Of a stretch of 64,000 bases of DNA, positions 36,194 to 44,979 are shown piece by piece. Within the stretch, counting starts at the first letter, position 1; each line of letters starts with the position of its first letter. Under the pieces are notes generated by a model. It ran no database searches, had not been told where the DNA came from, and saw nothing but the letters and a program-made list of their open reading frames with translations. Made by a program: the position numbers and the translations under genes. Source of the DNA: Shewanella cyperi (lineage in GTDB: Bacteria; Pseudomonadota; Gammaproteobacteria; Enterobacterales; Shewanellaceae); the NCBI RefSeq assembly GCF_017354985.1, contig NZ_CP071501.1, positions 3,077,001 through 3,141,000 on the forward strand. Direction: 5' to 3'.

Positions 36194-36961
36194 ATGAGGA
36201 AAAACAGGATCTTTTCACTGCTGACGGCGCTGTTTCTTGTTGCCGGCCCACCGCCGGTCATGGCCGAGCCTGGAGGGAAAACATCACCCCAAGTCAGGCT
36301 CAAATACAACGTCAGCGGCTCAAGCAATTGGTATCCTTACTATATTCCCAACAGTCCGGATAGCCCCGGCATCATCAGTGAGCTGTTACCGCAAATTCTG
36401 TCCCGTGCCGGTGTCGGTGGTGAAATAGTCCCCCTGCCCCCCAAGCGCACCAACCAGGCCCTGGAAAACGGTCAGCTGGACTTCGATATCGTCAGCCCCA
36501 GCTGGTTCCCCAACGGTGACTTCGGTCCCAAGTTCGTTAAATCCAGCCCGATTATGCTGATCAAGGAAAATGTGATCACCCTGCCCGGCCATGAGCTGGA
36601 TTGGCAGGACATCAGCGCCATCAAGGGCCGAGAGATAGGCACTGTCATGGGTTACTTGTACCACGACGACAAGGATTTTATCCGCGCCGATTTCCGCTCA
36701 GAGCAGGAGCTGATCAAGGCGCTGCACAAGCACAGGATCCCGGCGGCCATCAGCGGTGATTATCCGGCGCTCTACTGGTCGGCCAAGCTCAATCTGCCCA
36801 TTGCCATTGCCGCAGAGCACTCCAGTGGCGATCTGGTATTCCGCCTGCGCAAGGAACATGAAGCCCTGCTGCCGGCCATAGATGCGGCGATTACCGAACT
36901 GAAAAAGGACGGCACAATCAAGACGATTATCGCCAAATACACCCAGAGATTGCAGCCCTGA
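36194..36961 (+). CDS. Periplasmic substrate-binding (SBP_bac_3-like) protein
   Basis: The 255-residue protein has a signal peptide (MRKNRIFSLLTALFLVAG, cleavage near VMA-EP) and an amino-acid-binding-type fold: SNWYPYYIPN, GIISELLPQILSRAG, LENGQLDFDIVSPSW and KGREIGTVMGYLYHDD. No permease or ATPase gene is adjacent, so it may act as a lone sensor or a scavenging protein. Its last 146 codons (from 36523) are duplicated at 39822-40260, about 3% different. The intact 5' half is here, so this is the functional copy. GGAG lies before the ATG. Confidence 0.85.
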   Translation: MRKNRIFSLLTALFLVAGPPPVMAEPGGKTSPQVRLKYNVSGSSNWYPYYIPNSPDSPGIISELLPQILSRAGVGGEIVPLPPKRTNQALENGQLDFDIVSPSWFPNGDFGPKFVKSSPIMLIKENVITLPGHELDWQDISAIKGREIGTVMGYLYHDDKDFIRADFRSEQELIKALHKHRIPAAISGDYPALYWSAKLNLPIAIAAEHSSGDLVFRLRKEHEALLPAIDAAITELKKDGTIKTIIAKYTQRLQP

Positions 36962-37055
36962 GGCTGCCCCAAAAAATCCATCCCGGACTAAAAAATAAAG
37001 CGCCCAAGGGCGCTTTATCTTATTGCAATGGCGATGGCGATGGCCGTCAGTCGTT
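36523..37055. repeat. Left direct repeat flanking the accessory insert
   Basis: This segment matches 39822-40348 with about thirteen visible substitutions in the coding part and one six-base difference (GCGATG repeated once more here). It covers the 3' half of the binding-protein gene, its terminator and the last few codons of a yqiK-like gene (A-N-D-stop read on the minus strand). After 37055 the sequence turns AT-rich. Confidence 0.9.
36995..37022. terminator. Terminator after the binding-protein gene
   Basis: ATAAAGCGCCC (36995-37005) pairs with GGGCGCTTTAT (37008-37018). The same hairpin recurs at 40294-40317 in the right-hand repeat. Confidence 0.8.
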
Positions 37056-37183
37056 AGCGAAACAAAGCAAAATAACAAACAACAGACTTATATTTAACTC
37101 TGAACTATTTGGCGCTCGCGAGATTTTAAAATTATGGAAGCAAGATAAAATAGAGAATCCACTAAAACAAAGAAAACATAAAC

Positions 37184-37429
37184 TTGCTAACTATATTGTC
37201 TCTAACCACTTATAGATGTAGATTATCTTCACTGCACCTGACGCAAAAAAACCCTGTTGATCAAACGATAATACCAGATAAGAGCATTGTCTTGTTTTCT
37301 TATGATGAAATGGACAAAATCACCGAACAATCTAAAAATTTTTGTAATCAAGTCGAGTTCATTGGACGTGATGACATCAAGTCCTATAGAAAGCTGATTT
37401 TTACCTTGCCAAGCAACCGAAAAAACTAG
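37184..37429 (+). other. Possible truncated open frame at the insert's left edge
   Basis: This 81-codon frame starts at a TTG. Only its second half (IVLFSYDEMDKITEQSKNFC, then VEFIGRDDIKSYRKLIF) looks like protein-coding sequence. It has no ribosome site and no recognisable family. It may be the tail of a gene cut off at the junction near 37055. The rest of 37056-37461 shows nothing else. Confidence 0.25.
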
Positions 37430-37461
37430 TTTTTAACAATAAGTAATAGGGAGAATTACTG

Positions 37462-38679
37462 ATGAATACGATATTAAAGATAGCTGTTTTCATACTCGTA
37501 CAATCATTTATGTGTGTAGATGTTTCATTAGCTGCTGAACTCTCTGCGCCAAAAGAAGCGGACAAAAGCGCCCTAAATTCAGCCATTCAGACCATGTGTA
37601 ACAAATCAATTGTAGCAATAGGTGAAAATGCTCATGGCGATGGTCACAGCTTGATAATTAAAGCAGGACTTGTTGAGGCGCTTGTTGAAAAATGTGGCTT
37701 CAACACCGTGTTGTTTGAATCTAGCACCTATGAATTTATTCCCATTGCCAGAAAGCAACGAACTGCTGAAACCATTTCTCAAGAGCTGATCGAAAATGCG
37801 GTTGGAGGGGTGTGGAAGTTTGAAAAGGAGATGCAACCTCTTCTTCAATTTATGACAGAAAAGGTGAATGCCGGTCAACTAGAAATTGGAGGTCTGGACT
37901 ATCAAGTGGGAGGACTCGGTCAGCCTTTCAGTAACGACACTTTGGCTCTTGAGCTGACAGAGGGATTACCTGCCGATAGACGCGTCTTATGCCGAGACCT
38001 TTTCAAAAACTGGGTATATAACACAGCACTTCCAAAGCAGATTGAATCTGAAGAAATGGCTCAATCAGAACGACTTAATTGCATATCACAAATGGAAAAT
38101 ACGTTAAAAAATATATCTGAGCCAGATCAGCAAACTAAAAAAGAGCGAATTGATATGTTCGAGAACTTTGTTGCACTGATGAAAGCAGATAACGCATCAC
38201 AGCAAGTTCGGCTTGTGACCCGAGCTCGAATGATGATTGAGAATAGCTTCACTTTCATAAACAGGAAAGGCAAAAACATCAAGGTCATCATTTGGTGCCA
38301 TAACGCGCATGCAGCAAAAAGCACTGAGCTTTTTGCTGATTATAATGGTGCAGACAACTTGGGAACGGCGTTAAAAAACAGGTTTGGTGAAACATTTTTT
38401 TCCCTTTCCATCACTGCACAAAAAGGCGTGTACAGATGGTCGAAAGGCATTGAGAAACCCTTACCTTCCGCCCCAAAGAATGCTTTAGAAAATTTAGCTA
38501 TTAAAGGTGAGAATAATGAGTCCTATTTTATAGGAACAGATACATTACTCGAGCTCGGACCTAGACCAGCCGCCATGTTTTACCACAATTACCAAGTGGC
38601 TGATTGGAATAATTTATTTGACGGTATTCTCGTACTTAATGAAGAATTCTCACCGCACAGCACTAGACCTGGATGGTAA
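37462..38679 (+). CDS. Erythromycin-esterase-family protein, exported
   Basis: This 405-residue protein has a signal peptide (MNTILKIAVFILVQSFM, cleavage near LAA-EL). The family motifs are present: AIGENAHGDGHS (Glu55, His58), LFESSTY (Glu86) and IIWCHNAHAAKS (His280, His283). Ere enzymes open the macrolide lactone ring, but many family members act on other substrates, so resistance cannot be claimed. A periplasmic location would be unusual for classical EreA/B. Base composition is much more AT-rich than the host, and IS remnants follow, so acquisition by transfer is likely. GGGAGAA precedes the ATG. Confidence 0.75.
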   Translation: MNTILKIAVFILVQSFMCVDVSLAAELSAPKEADKSALNSAIQTMCNKSIVAIGENAHGDGHSLIIKAGLVEALVEKCGFNTVLFESSTYEFIPIARKQRTAETISQELIENAVGGVWKFEKEMQPLLQFMTEKVNAGQLEIGGLDYQVGGLGQPFSNDTLALELTEGLPADRRVLCRDLFKNWVYNTALPKQIESEEMAQSERLNCISQMENTLKNISEPDQQTKKERIDMFENFVALMKADNASQQVRLVTRARMMIENSFTFINRKGKNIKVIIWCHNAHAAKSTELFADYNGADNLGTALKNRFGETFFSLSITAQKGVYRWSKGIEKPLPSAPKNALENLAIKGENNESYFIGTDTLLELGPRPAAMFYHNYQVADWNNLFDGILVLNEEFSPHSTRPGW

Positions 38680-38737
38680 TGTGGTCTTGATATCTTTGAT
38701 GTGAAATGCACCACGAATAACATCTTGAAATATGAGA

Positions 38738-38985
38738 TGTACTAGCTCAGACCTGATCTGACAGATACCCGATTTTGGGGTATCGTTGTCAGATTAGATT
38801 TGGGCTAAATTCTTTTCAGCCCAACACCGTTTTCCATCAATTAATGTTGCCATTGGTGTCCGACCGCAGCACATTTTCCCTGATGGGAGTGCTCATTGTT
38901 GTACAGCACCAGCCATTCGTCCAAGTCTTTTTGCAGCTCCTCCAGAGTGTCAGAGGTAGCCCCTTTAGTCTGAACATCTAATCCC
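38738..38985 (-). mobile_element. IS481-type insertion sequence remnant (one end plus transposase tail)
   Basis: The left edge at 38738 reads TGTACTAGCTCAGACCTG, a terminal inverted repeat of the IS481 kind. Inward on the minus strand lies the transposase C-terminus: DLDEWLVLYNNEHSHQGK, then after a one-base deletion CCGRTPMATLIDGK and CWAEKNLAQI-stop. Everything upstream of LEELQKDLDEWL is missing, so the element is dead. Confidence 0.75.
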
Positions 38986-39012
38986 ATTTTATAAGTGGAT
39001 CCCTGCCGTAAG

Positions 39013-39805
39013 TTAAGCTGCCACAGTCTCTGGCAACGAGGAAAAGTAAAACTGCTCCGGCGTTTGTCCGTCAAGTCTGGAGTGTGGACGCCACCCGTTA
39101 TAAAACTCAAAGTACCTTTTCAACCCCAGCCTGGCATCTGATGTCGTATCGTATGCATGGAGGTAAACGTCCTCGTACTTGACCGAGCGCCACGGCCGTT
39201 CAACAAATACATTGTCTCGCCACGAGTCTTTGCCATCCATACTGTTCCGAATGTTGTGCTGTTTTAGCGAACCAGCACCAGTAAAAGCTTGACTGGTGAA
39301 CTGACTGCCTTGGTCGGTATTCATGATCTCAGGCGGCCCGTGTTTTTCGATGGCCTCTTCCACGGCTTCCAGGCAAAAATGGACATCCATGGTGACCGAT
39401 AGCTTCCAGAACAGCACACGACGGGAAAACCAGTCGCCAACAGCTGTCAGGTAAACAAATCCTCGGTCCATCGGGATGTAGGTGATATCAATTGCCCAAG
39501 CCTGGTTCAGCCGACAGATGTTCATGCCGCACAGCAGGTACGGATATACCCTGTGATCCAGATGACTTTGTGTCGCCCTGGGCTTAGGGTGCAGCGGTTC
39601 AATGCCCATTCGGTCGCCACCCGCTTGCAGCCGACTTGGTAACCTTCCAGGCGTAATAAATCTCGCTGCATTCTGGCCCCGGCAAACGGATGCTCCAGGT
39701 GCAGGCGGTCAATACGGCCCATCGGGCGCTACTCATCTGGCCGTAGTGGCTTGGGCTCATAATAGACGGCCCCTCGGCTGATAGATTACATCTGGGCTGG
39801 GTCAC
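39013..39805 (-). mobile_element. IS3-family transposase (orfB) remnant with frameshift
   Basis: On the minus strand, 39609 to 39013 encodes most of an IS3-type DDE integrase: WAIDITYIPMDRGFVYL (first Asp), IMNTDQGSQFTS (second Asp), DNVFVERPWRSVKYE (Glu) and FYNGWRPHSRLDG. The upstream part (IDRLHLEHPFAGARMQRDLL) is in another frame, joined near 39610, so a frameshift breaks the gene. OrfA and the outer ends are not visible. The element is inactive. Confidence 0.8.
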
Positions 39806-39821
39806 CTAAAGCTCATGGTTG

Positions 39822-40260
39822 CGGTCCCAAGTTCGTTAAATCCAGTCCGATTATGCTGATCAAGGAAAATGTGATCACCCTGCCCGGCAATGAGCAGGAT
39901 TGGCAGGACATCAGCGCCATCAAGGGCCGCGAGATAGGCACTGTCATGGGCTACCTGTACCACGACGACAAGGATTTTATTCGCGCCGATTTCCGCTCAG
40001 AGCAGGAGCTGATCAAGGCGCTGCACAAGCACAGGATCCCGGCGGCCATCAGCGGTGATTATCCGGCGCTCTACTGGTCGGCCAAGCTCAATCTGCCCAT
40101 TGCCATTGCCGCAGAACACTCCAGTGGCGATCTGGTATTTCGCCTGCGCAAGGAACATGAAGCCCTGCTGCCGGCCATAGATGCGGCAATTACCGAACTT
40201 AAAAAGGACGGCACCATCAAGACGATTATCGCCAAATACACCCAGAGATTGCAGCCCTGA
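39822..40260 (+). pseudogene. Truncated second copy of the periplasmic binding-protein gene
   Basis: This is the 3' 146 codons of the gene at 36194, without a signal peptide or native start. The copy differs from the intact gene by about 3%; visible protein changes include GHELDW to GNEQDW. The frame is open to the stop, so it has not decayed much, but a product would lack the export signal and first lobe. It is contiguous with the yqiK terminator and so represents the original chromosomal 3' end. Confidence 0.85.
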
Positions 40261-40348
40261 GGCTGCCCCCAAAAATCCATCCCGGACTAAAAAATAAAGC
40301 GCCCAAGGGCGCTTTATCTTATTGCAATGGCGATGGCCGTCAGTCGTT
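39822..40348. repeat. Right direct repeat flanking the accessory insert
   Basis: This is the partner of 36523-37055, running from the middle of the binding-protein gene through the shared terminator (40294-40317) into the last codons of yqiK. Confidence 0.9.
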
Positions 40349-42085
40349 GGCCTCATGGTGACCGTTGTAACGAATGCCGGCCTCGTTCACCATCCTTACC
40401 GCATCGGTGGTGAGCGCGTTGTTGCCGGTCAGCAGGTCCTTGAGCTCGCCCTTGTCCTTGTCCACCAGACCCAACTCCCGCAGCATGGCATCCACCAAGG
40501 GCGCATTAGCACGGTAGTTAAGGGCCGCGCTGGTCACTTGTTCGGCCATGCCGCCCTGGGCCTGAGCTTCACCGCTGCCAAGCACGCTGCCGGAACCATA
40601 ACCCTGCAAAATCTTGATGCCTTCGATGTTCTCCAGCGGTTTGACCGCATTGGCGACAATTTCCGGCAGCGCCTTGAGGATGGCGAGGGATTTTTGCAGT
40701 GCGATCTGCTCGTCACGGAGCACGTTTTCGGCCTCGTACAGGGCCTGTTTACCGGCCGCTTCCACCGCATACACCTTCTCATCGGCCTCGGCCTTGAGTT
40801 TCTTGGCATCGGCGGCGGCACGGGCCTCGGTCAAAATGGCCGCAGATCTGTCTTCGGCGGCACGCTTCTCGGCTTCGGCCTCAACCGTTACGCCCACGGC
40901 CTCACGTTCGGCCTCCTTGCGGGCGTCAATCACTTCGATTTCCTTGCGACGGTTGGCCTCGGCCACCTGCCGCACGGTAATAACCGCTTCTTCCTTTTCC
41001 ACCTTCAGCTTTTCGGCTTCGGCGGCGCGGGCACGGGCGGCAGACTCTTCCTCTGACTTGGCGGCAACGGCGATCTGCTTCTCCTGCTCGGACACTTCAA
41101 TGTCGCGCTGCTGCTGGATCCTGGCCTGCTCAATGGCCTTGCGCTTCTCAATCTCTCGGGTCTCAATGTCCTTGGTCTTTTCGATCTCGGCCGATTCGAT
41201 GGCGCGCTCCTTGGCGATTTCCGCCTCGCGCTCTTCCCTGGCCTTCTGCTCACGCTGCTTGGCGATCTCCGCCTTTTGCTCGGCACGCTTGAACTCCAGC
41301 GCCTGCTGCTGCACCAGGCGGGCCTCTTCTTCGGACTTTTTAATCTCCAAAGATTCCTTTTCCGCTTCCAGGTTACGCAGCTCTATCTTGATGCGGTTTT
41401 CCTGCTGGATATCGTTGGTTTCCTTGCGCTTCTCTTCGATGATCTTCGCCAGACGGGCGCGACCTTCGGCGTCAAACGCATTGTTCTCGTTGAAGAAGCC
41501 CAGCTCGGTCTGGTCGAAGCCGGTCAAAGACACAGACTCCAGCTCCAAACCGTTCTTTTCCAGATCGTTGGCGACGTTATTCTGCACCCGCTGCACAAAG
41601 TCGGCGCGCTGTTCGTGCATCTCGGTCATGTTCATCTCGGCGGCCACGGCCCGCAGCACGTCGACAAACTTGGATTCCATCAGCTTTTTCAGCTCTTCCA
41701 CCCGGGTGGTGCGGGTACCCAGGGTCTGGGCCGCCATGGAAATGCCTTCGGCATGGGGTGCCACCCGCAGGTAAAAGTCGGCCTTCACATCGACCCGCAT
41801 CCTGTCCTTGGTGATCAGCGCATCCTTCTGGGTCTTCTCCACCTCGATGCGCAGGGTATTCATATTGACCGCTATGGTCTCATGCAGCACAGGCAATACT
41901 ATGGCGCCGCCATCCTTGACCACCTTCTCGCCGCCAAACCCGGTGCGCACAAAGGCGGTTTCCTTGGTGGCGCGGCGATACAGCTTGGCGAAAATGAGAC
42001 CTATCACCAACAGGCCCACCACTATGATGCCGGCAATCAGCAAAACAAAGCTTGTGCCCATACCATCCACTTGAAAAGCTTCCAT
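40340..42085 (-). CDS. yqiK: Flotillin-like SPFH protein YqiK
   Basis: This 581-residue protein has an N-terminal TM helix (about residues 11-33), an SPFH/band-7 domain (AFVRTGFGGEKVVKDGG; then MTEMHEQRADFVQRVQ), a very long charged coiled coil of repeated E/A/R/K (about residues 230-440) and a flotillin C-terminal region (LEKLPE-type LAILKALPEIVANAVKPLENI). Flotillins organise membrane microdomains and scaffold protein complexes. It lies eleven bases downstream of yqiJ, the usual pair. GGGAGA precedes the ATG. Its last codons also occur in the left repeat at 37046. Confidence 0.93.
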   Translation of the reverse strand: MEAFQVDGMGTSFVLLIAGIIVVGLLVIGLIFAKLYRRATKETAFVRTGFGGEKVVKDGGAIVLPVLHETIAVNMNTLRIEVEKTQKDALITKDRMRVDVKADFYLRVAPHAEGISMAAQTLGTRTTRVEELKKLMESKFVDVLRAVAAEMNMTEMHEQRADFVQRVQNNVANDLEKNGLELESVSLTGFDQTELGFFNENNAFDAEGRARLAKIIEEKRKETNDIQQENRIKIELRNLEAEKESLEIKKSEEEARLVQQQALEFKRAEQKAEIAKQREQKAREEREAEIAKERAIESAEIEKTKDIETREIEKRKAIEQARIQQQRDIEVSEQEKQIAVAAKSEEESAARARAAEAEKLKVEKEEAVITVRQVAEANRRKEIEVIDARKEAEREAVGVTVEAEAEKRAAEDRSAAILTEARAAADAKKLKAEADEKVYAVEAAGKQALYEAENVLRDEQIALQKSLAILKALPEIVANAVKPLENIEGIKILQGYGSGSVLGSGEAQAQGGMAEQVTSAALNYRANAPLVDAMLRELGLVDKDKGELKDLLTGNNALTTDAVRMVNEAGIRYNGHHEAND

Positions 42086-42096
42086 AAATCTCCCTA

Positions 42097-42747
42097 TTAA
42101 TGCTCGGATTGTGTTTGTTCAAAGGGGCTTGCGGCCCAGACGCGTCCCTGACGGCGCAGCAGCACCACAGAGGTGCCCTGCAAAAACTCTCCCTGCTCGT
42201 GCTCGGGCTCCACCAGCACATAGTGCTTCTGCTGGTATTTATCGTGCACCAGGGCCTCTGACGGATTGCCCTTGACCGCCCTCCCCAGGGTCACAGTGCC
42301 GACGCAACCGCACAGATCGTCGATGGATACGGCGGATGACTCGTTCTTGGGCAAGAGGCGCGCCAGCGGTTGCCCCAACAGGCGACAGCCCAGGGCGCCG
42401 CCAAACAGCGCCAAAGGCAGGGTCAGCCAGGTGGGTAACAGCACGTTGGCGGCATAGACGGAAACGAAATTGATACTCAGGCCACTAATGGCGAAGCTGC
42501 ACAGGGCCAGCACCAACCAGATAAGCAGCGGCAAGCGGTTGAGGCACAGCCAGCCCACCAGGCCGGTGAAACCGCCACCGGCAACGTCGGCGGAAAAGTC
42601 ATTGTCCATGGGCAGCCAATCATCCAGCACACCCATGATGCTGAGCCCGGCCACCATGGCCAAAGCCTCGATAATCCCCAACAAAACCACCATGGCAATG
42701 GCGATGGAATACGGCAGGTTGGGATCGGAAAACAGGAAGGAAAGCAA
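42097..42747 (-). CDS. yqiJ: YqiJ membrane protein (OB-fold, NfeD-like flotillin partner)
   Basis: This 216-residue protein has several TM segments in its first 140 residues (MVVLLGIIEALAMVAGL; LLIWLVLALCSFAISGL; TLPLALFGGALGC) and a C-terminal OB-like domain (GCVGTVTLGRAVKGNPSEALV) as in NfeD-related partners of flotillins. I start at the TTG at 42745-42747 because AAGGAG lies six bases upstream; a TTG two codons earlier would abut the ribosome site. It is encoded directly before yqiK. Confidence 0.85.
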   Translation of the reverse strand: MLSFLFSDPNLPYSIAIAMVVLLGIIEALAMVAGLSIMGVLDDWLPMDNDFSADVAGGGFTGLVGWLCLNRLPLLIWLVLALCSFAISGLSINFVSVYAANVLLPTWLTLPLALFGGALGCRLLGQPLARLLPKNESSAVSIDDLCGCVGTVTLGRAVKGNPSEALVHDKYQQKHYVLVEPEHEQGEFLQGTSVVLLRRQGRVWAASPFEQTQSEH

Positions 42748-42903
42748 ATTCAACTCCTTGAACCCTCTAAGATTCTAATTCCTTGGCACGAATCTGTATT
42801 GGCAGAGCATATCAAAGACACGGCCAAAGCCAAACGACTTTTGCCACCTGCCAGCGGGCCTCTTTTGCGCTAGAATGACCCCAAAGCAATAAAGGAGCAT
42901 TCC

Positions 42904-44391
42904 ATGTCCGCCTCTGCCTATGATGGCCTGTGCCGTCACTTCCAACAGATTGCCCACTTTGAACATTTTTCCGCTTTAGGTGACTGGGACCAGGCCACCA
43001 TGATGCCTGTCGGAGGCGGCGAAACCCGCAGCGAGGCCATGGCAACACTGGCGGGCCATATTCATGCGCTGAAGACTGCGCCCTGGCTGGCTGAGGCGTT
43101 GGACAAGGCCCGGGCTGAAGCCCAAGGTGACGACGAGCGCGCCAATCTGAGGGAAATGGCCCATCAATACCGTCAGGCCACCGCAGTGCCCCAGTCTCTG
43201 GTGGAAGCCAAGACATTGGCGGGCTATCGCTGCGAAAATGCCTGGCGCGAGCAGCGCCGCGCCAACGACTGGCAGGGATTCAAACCCAAGCTGGAGGAAG
43301 TCATACGCCTGACCCGGGAAGAGGCCCAATGCCGCTCCCAGGCTCTGGGCATGACACCCTACGATACTCTGCTGGACAAGTTTGAACCCGGCGTCACCCA
43401 GGCCATGCTCGACAGCACCTTTGGTGAACTGAAGAACTGGCTGCCGGAGCTGATAGCCGAAGTGACGGATCTGCAACTGGGTCAGGCGGTGCCACAGCTC
43501 AGTGGCCACTATCCAATCCCGGCCCAGGAAGCCCTGGGGCGCGAGGTCATGACACTGCTGGGTTTTGATTTCAATCAGGGACGGCTCGATGTCAGCAATC
43601 ATCCCTTCTGTGGCGGTGTGCCGGGCGATGTGCGTCTGACCACCCGCTACGACAGCAACAACTTTTCCAGCGCCCTTATGGGGGTGATCCACGAGACAGG
43701 CCATGCCCGCTATGAACAGGGATTGCCCAAGGCCTGGCGTGGCCAACCAGCGGGACTGGCCCGCTCCATGGGGCTGCACGAAAGCCAGAGCCTGTTTTTT
43801 GAGATGCAACTGGCGGGCAGTGAGGCCTTTCTCGGCCTGCTGGCACCGCTTATCAATCGTCATCTGGGCTTGCAGCTGTCCGCCGAGGGGCTGGCGCGGA
43901 TCTACAGCAGGGTGAACCCCGGCCTTATCCGGGTCGATGCCGATGAGGTCACCTACCCCTGCCACATTTTGCTGCGCTATGAGGCCGAAAAGGCCATGGT
44001 AAACGGCAGCCTGGAGGTGGCCGATTTGCCCGACTTCTGGTCAACCCAGATGCAGGCGCTGCTGGGCATCAACACCGACGGCAATTACCGCGATGGCTGC
44101 ATGCAGGATATCCACTGGACCCTGGGCGAACTGGGCTACTTCCCCAGCTACACCCTGGGGGCCATGGTGGCCTCCCAGCTGCGCTATGCGTTGGAAGCCG
44201 AGTTGGACTCTTCCCTCGACAGCCTGCTGGAGCAGGGTCGCCTGGCTGACGTCTTTGCCTGGCTGGAGCGCAACATCTGGTCCAGGGGCTCATTGCTGCA
44301 AACCGACGACCTTATCCAGACAGCCACAGGCAAGCCCCTCAGCGGCCGCTACCTCGAGCGCCACCTGCGCAGCCGGTATCTGGGCGAGTAA
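42904..44391 (+). CDS. M32 (Taq-type) metallocarboxypeptidase
   Basis: This 495-residue cytoplasmic Zn carboxypeptidase removes C-terminal residues from peptides. The zinc motif is VIHETGHARYEQGLP (HExxH), with the third ligand in MGLHESQSLFFE. Other family stretches are HPFCGGVPGDVRLTTRYD and RVDADEVTYPCHILLRYE. The length is typical. AAAGGAGC precedes the ATG. No operon partner is seen upstream; a GNAT gene follows after its own promoter-like TATAAT. Confidence 0.93.
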   Translation: MSASAYDGLCRHFQQIAHFEHFSALGDWDQATMMPVGGGETRSEAMATLAGHIHALKTAPWLAEALDKARAEAQGDDERANLREMAHQYRQATAVPQSLVEAKTLAGYRCENAWREQRRANDWQGFKPKLEEVIRLTREEAQCRSQALGMTPYDTLLDKFEPGVTQAMLDSTFGELKNWLPELIAEVTDLQLGQAVPQLSGHYPIPAQEALGREVMTLLGFDFNQGRLDVSNHPFCGGVPGDVRLTTRYDSNNFSSALMGVIHETGHARYEQGLPKAWRGQPAGLARSMGLHESQSLFFEMQLAGSEAFLGLLAPLINRHLGLQLSAEGLARIYSRVNPGLIRVDADEVTYPCHILLRYEAEKAMVNGSLEVADLPDFWSTQMQALLGINTDGNYRDGCMQDIHWTLGELGYFPSYTLGAMVASQLRYALEAELDSSLDSLLEQGRLADVFAWLERNIWSRGSLLQTDDLIQTATGKPLSGRYLERHLRSRYLGE

Positions 44392-44403
44392 CGCCCCTTT
44401 TGC

Positions 44404-44409
44404 TATAAT
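44404..44409 (+). promoter_or_regulatory. TATAAT -10 element before the GNAT gene at 44464
   Basis: A perfect -10 hexamer lies 55 bases before the start codon; the -35 region is poor. Confidence 0.4.
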
Positions 44410-44463
44410 GGCCGCCTTTTGCAGCAGGCGGCGTCCGGCCGCTCAGCTGCGGCTCATTACAGC

Positions 44464-44973
44464 ATGACAAACACAGGCATGACACACGACAAGACGACAC
44501 TGAGGCCGATCACAGACGCAGACTGGGATGGCATCATGGCTATCCAGGCCCAGTGCTATGGTGCCCTGGGCCCCGAGTCCCTGGAGGTGATGCAAAGCAA
44601 GTGGCACAGTTCCCCCGGCTCCTGCTTTGTGATGGAACTGCAAGGTGAACTGCTGGGCTATTGCCTGGCCCATCCCTGGCAGCAGGACGCCCCACCGCCC
44701 CTGTACCAAACACTGCCGCCCCTGGAGCGACGCGGTAAGCTGTACCTGCATGATATGGCATTTTCAGCCCACGCCCGTGGCAAAGGCCTGGGCAAACAGG
44801 CGCTGGCCAAACTGACGCAGCAGGCCCGGGCATGGCAATTGGATGCCCTGGCACTGGTGGCCGTGCTCGGCGCAGACAGTTACTGGCAAAGGCAGGGATT
44901 CAGCGCCATCCCCTGCCCCAAGCCACTGGACAGTTATGGCCCGGATGCCCTGTATATGAACCGCCCCCTGTGA
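44464..44973 (+). CDS. GNAT-family N-acetyltransferase
   Basis: This 169-residue GNAT protein has strand 1 TTLRPITDADWDGIMAIQ, strand 4 LYLHDMAFSAHARGKGLGKQAL (acetyl-CoA loop A-R-G-K-G-L-G) and the C-terminal ALVAVLGADSYWQRQGF. The substrate is unknown. Possible starts are 44464 and 44479; neither has a good ribosome site. It begins a tight unit with the DUF486 membrane protein, six bases downstream. Confidence 0.82.
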   Translation: MTNTGMTHDKTTLRPITDADWDGIMAIQAQCYGALGPESLEVMQSKWHSSPGSCFVMELQGELLGYCLAHPWQQDAPPPLYQTLPPLERRGKLYLHDMAFSAHARGKGLGKQALAKLTQQARAWQLDALALVAVLGADSYWQRQGFSAIPCPKPLDSYGPDALYMNRPL

Positions 44974-44979
44974 GGAAAC

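Larger units (their letters stand above)
37056..39821. mobile_element. Accessory insert between direct repeats (Ere-like gene and IS remnants)
   Basis: About 2.77 kb, clearly more AT-rich than the flanks, lies between two roughly 530-base direct repeats. It contains a truncated open frame near 37184-37429, an erythromycin-esterase-like gene, an IS481-type end with a decayed transposase (38738-38985), and a decayed IS3-type transposase (39013-39805). Recombination between the repeats would delete it and rebuild the binding-protein/yqiK junction. No integrase, att site or replication gene is visible. Confidence 0.75.

Noticed and set aside
37056..39821. An integrated prophage or integrative conjugative element
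   Set aside because: No integrase, phage structural, relaxase or replication genes, and only IS remnants; homologous integration of a small circle explains the repeats better.
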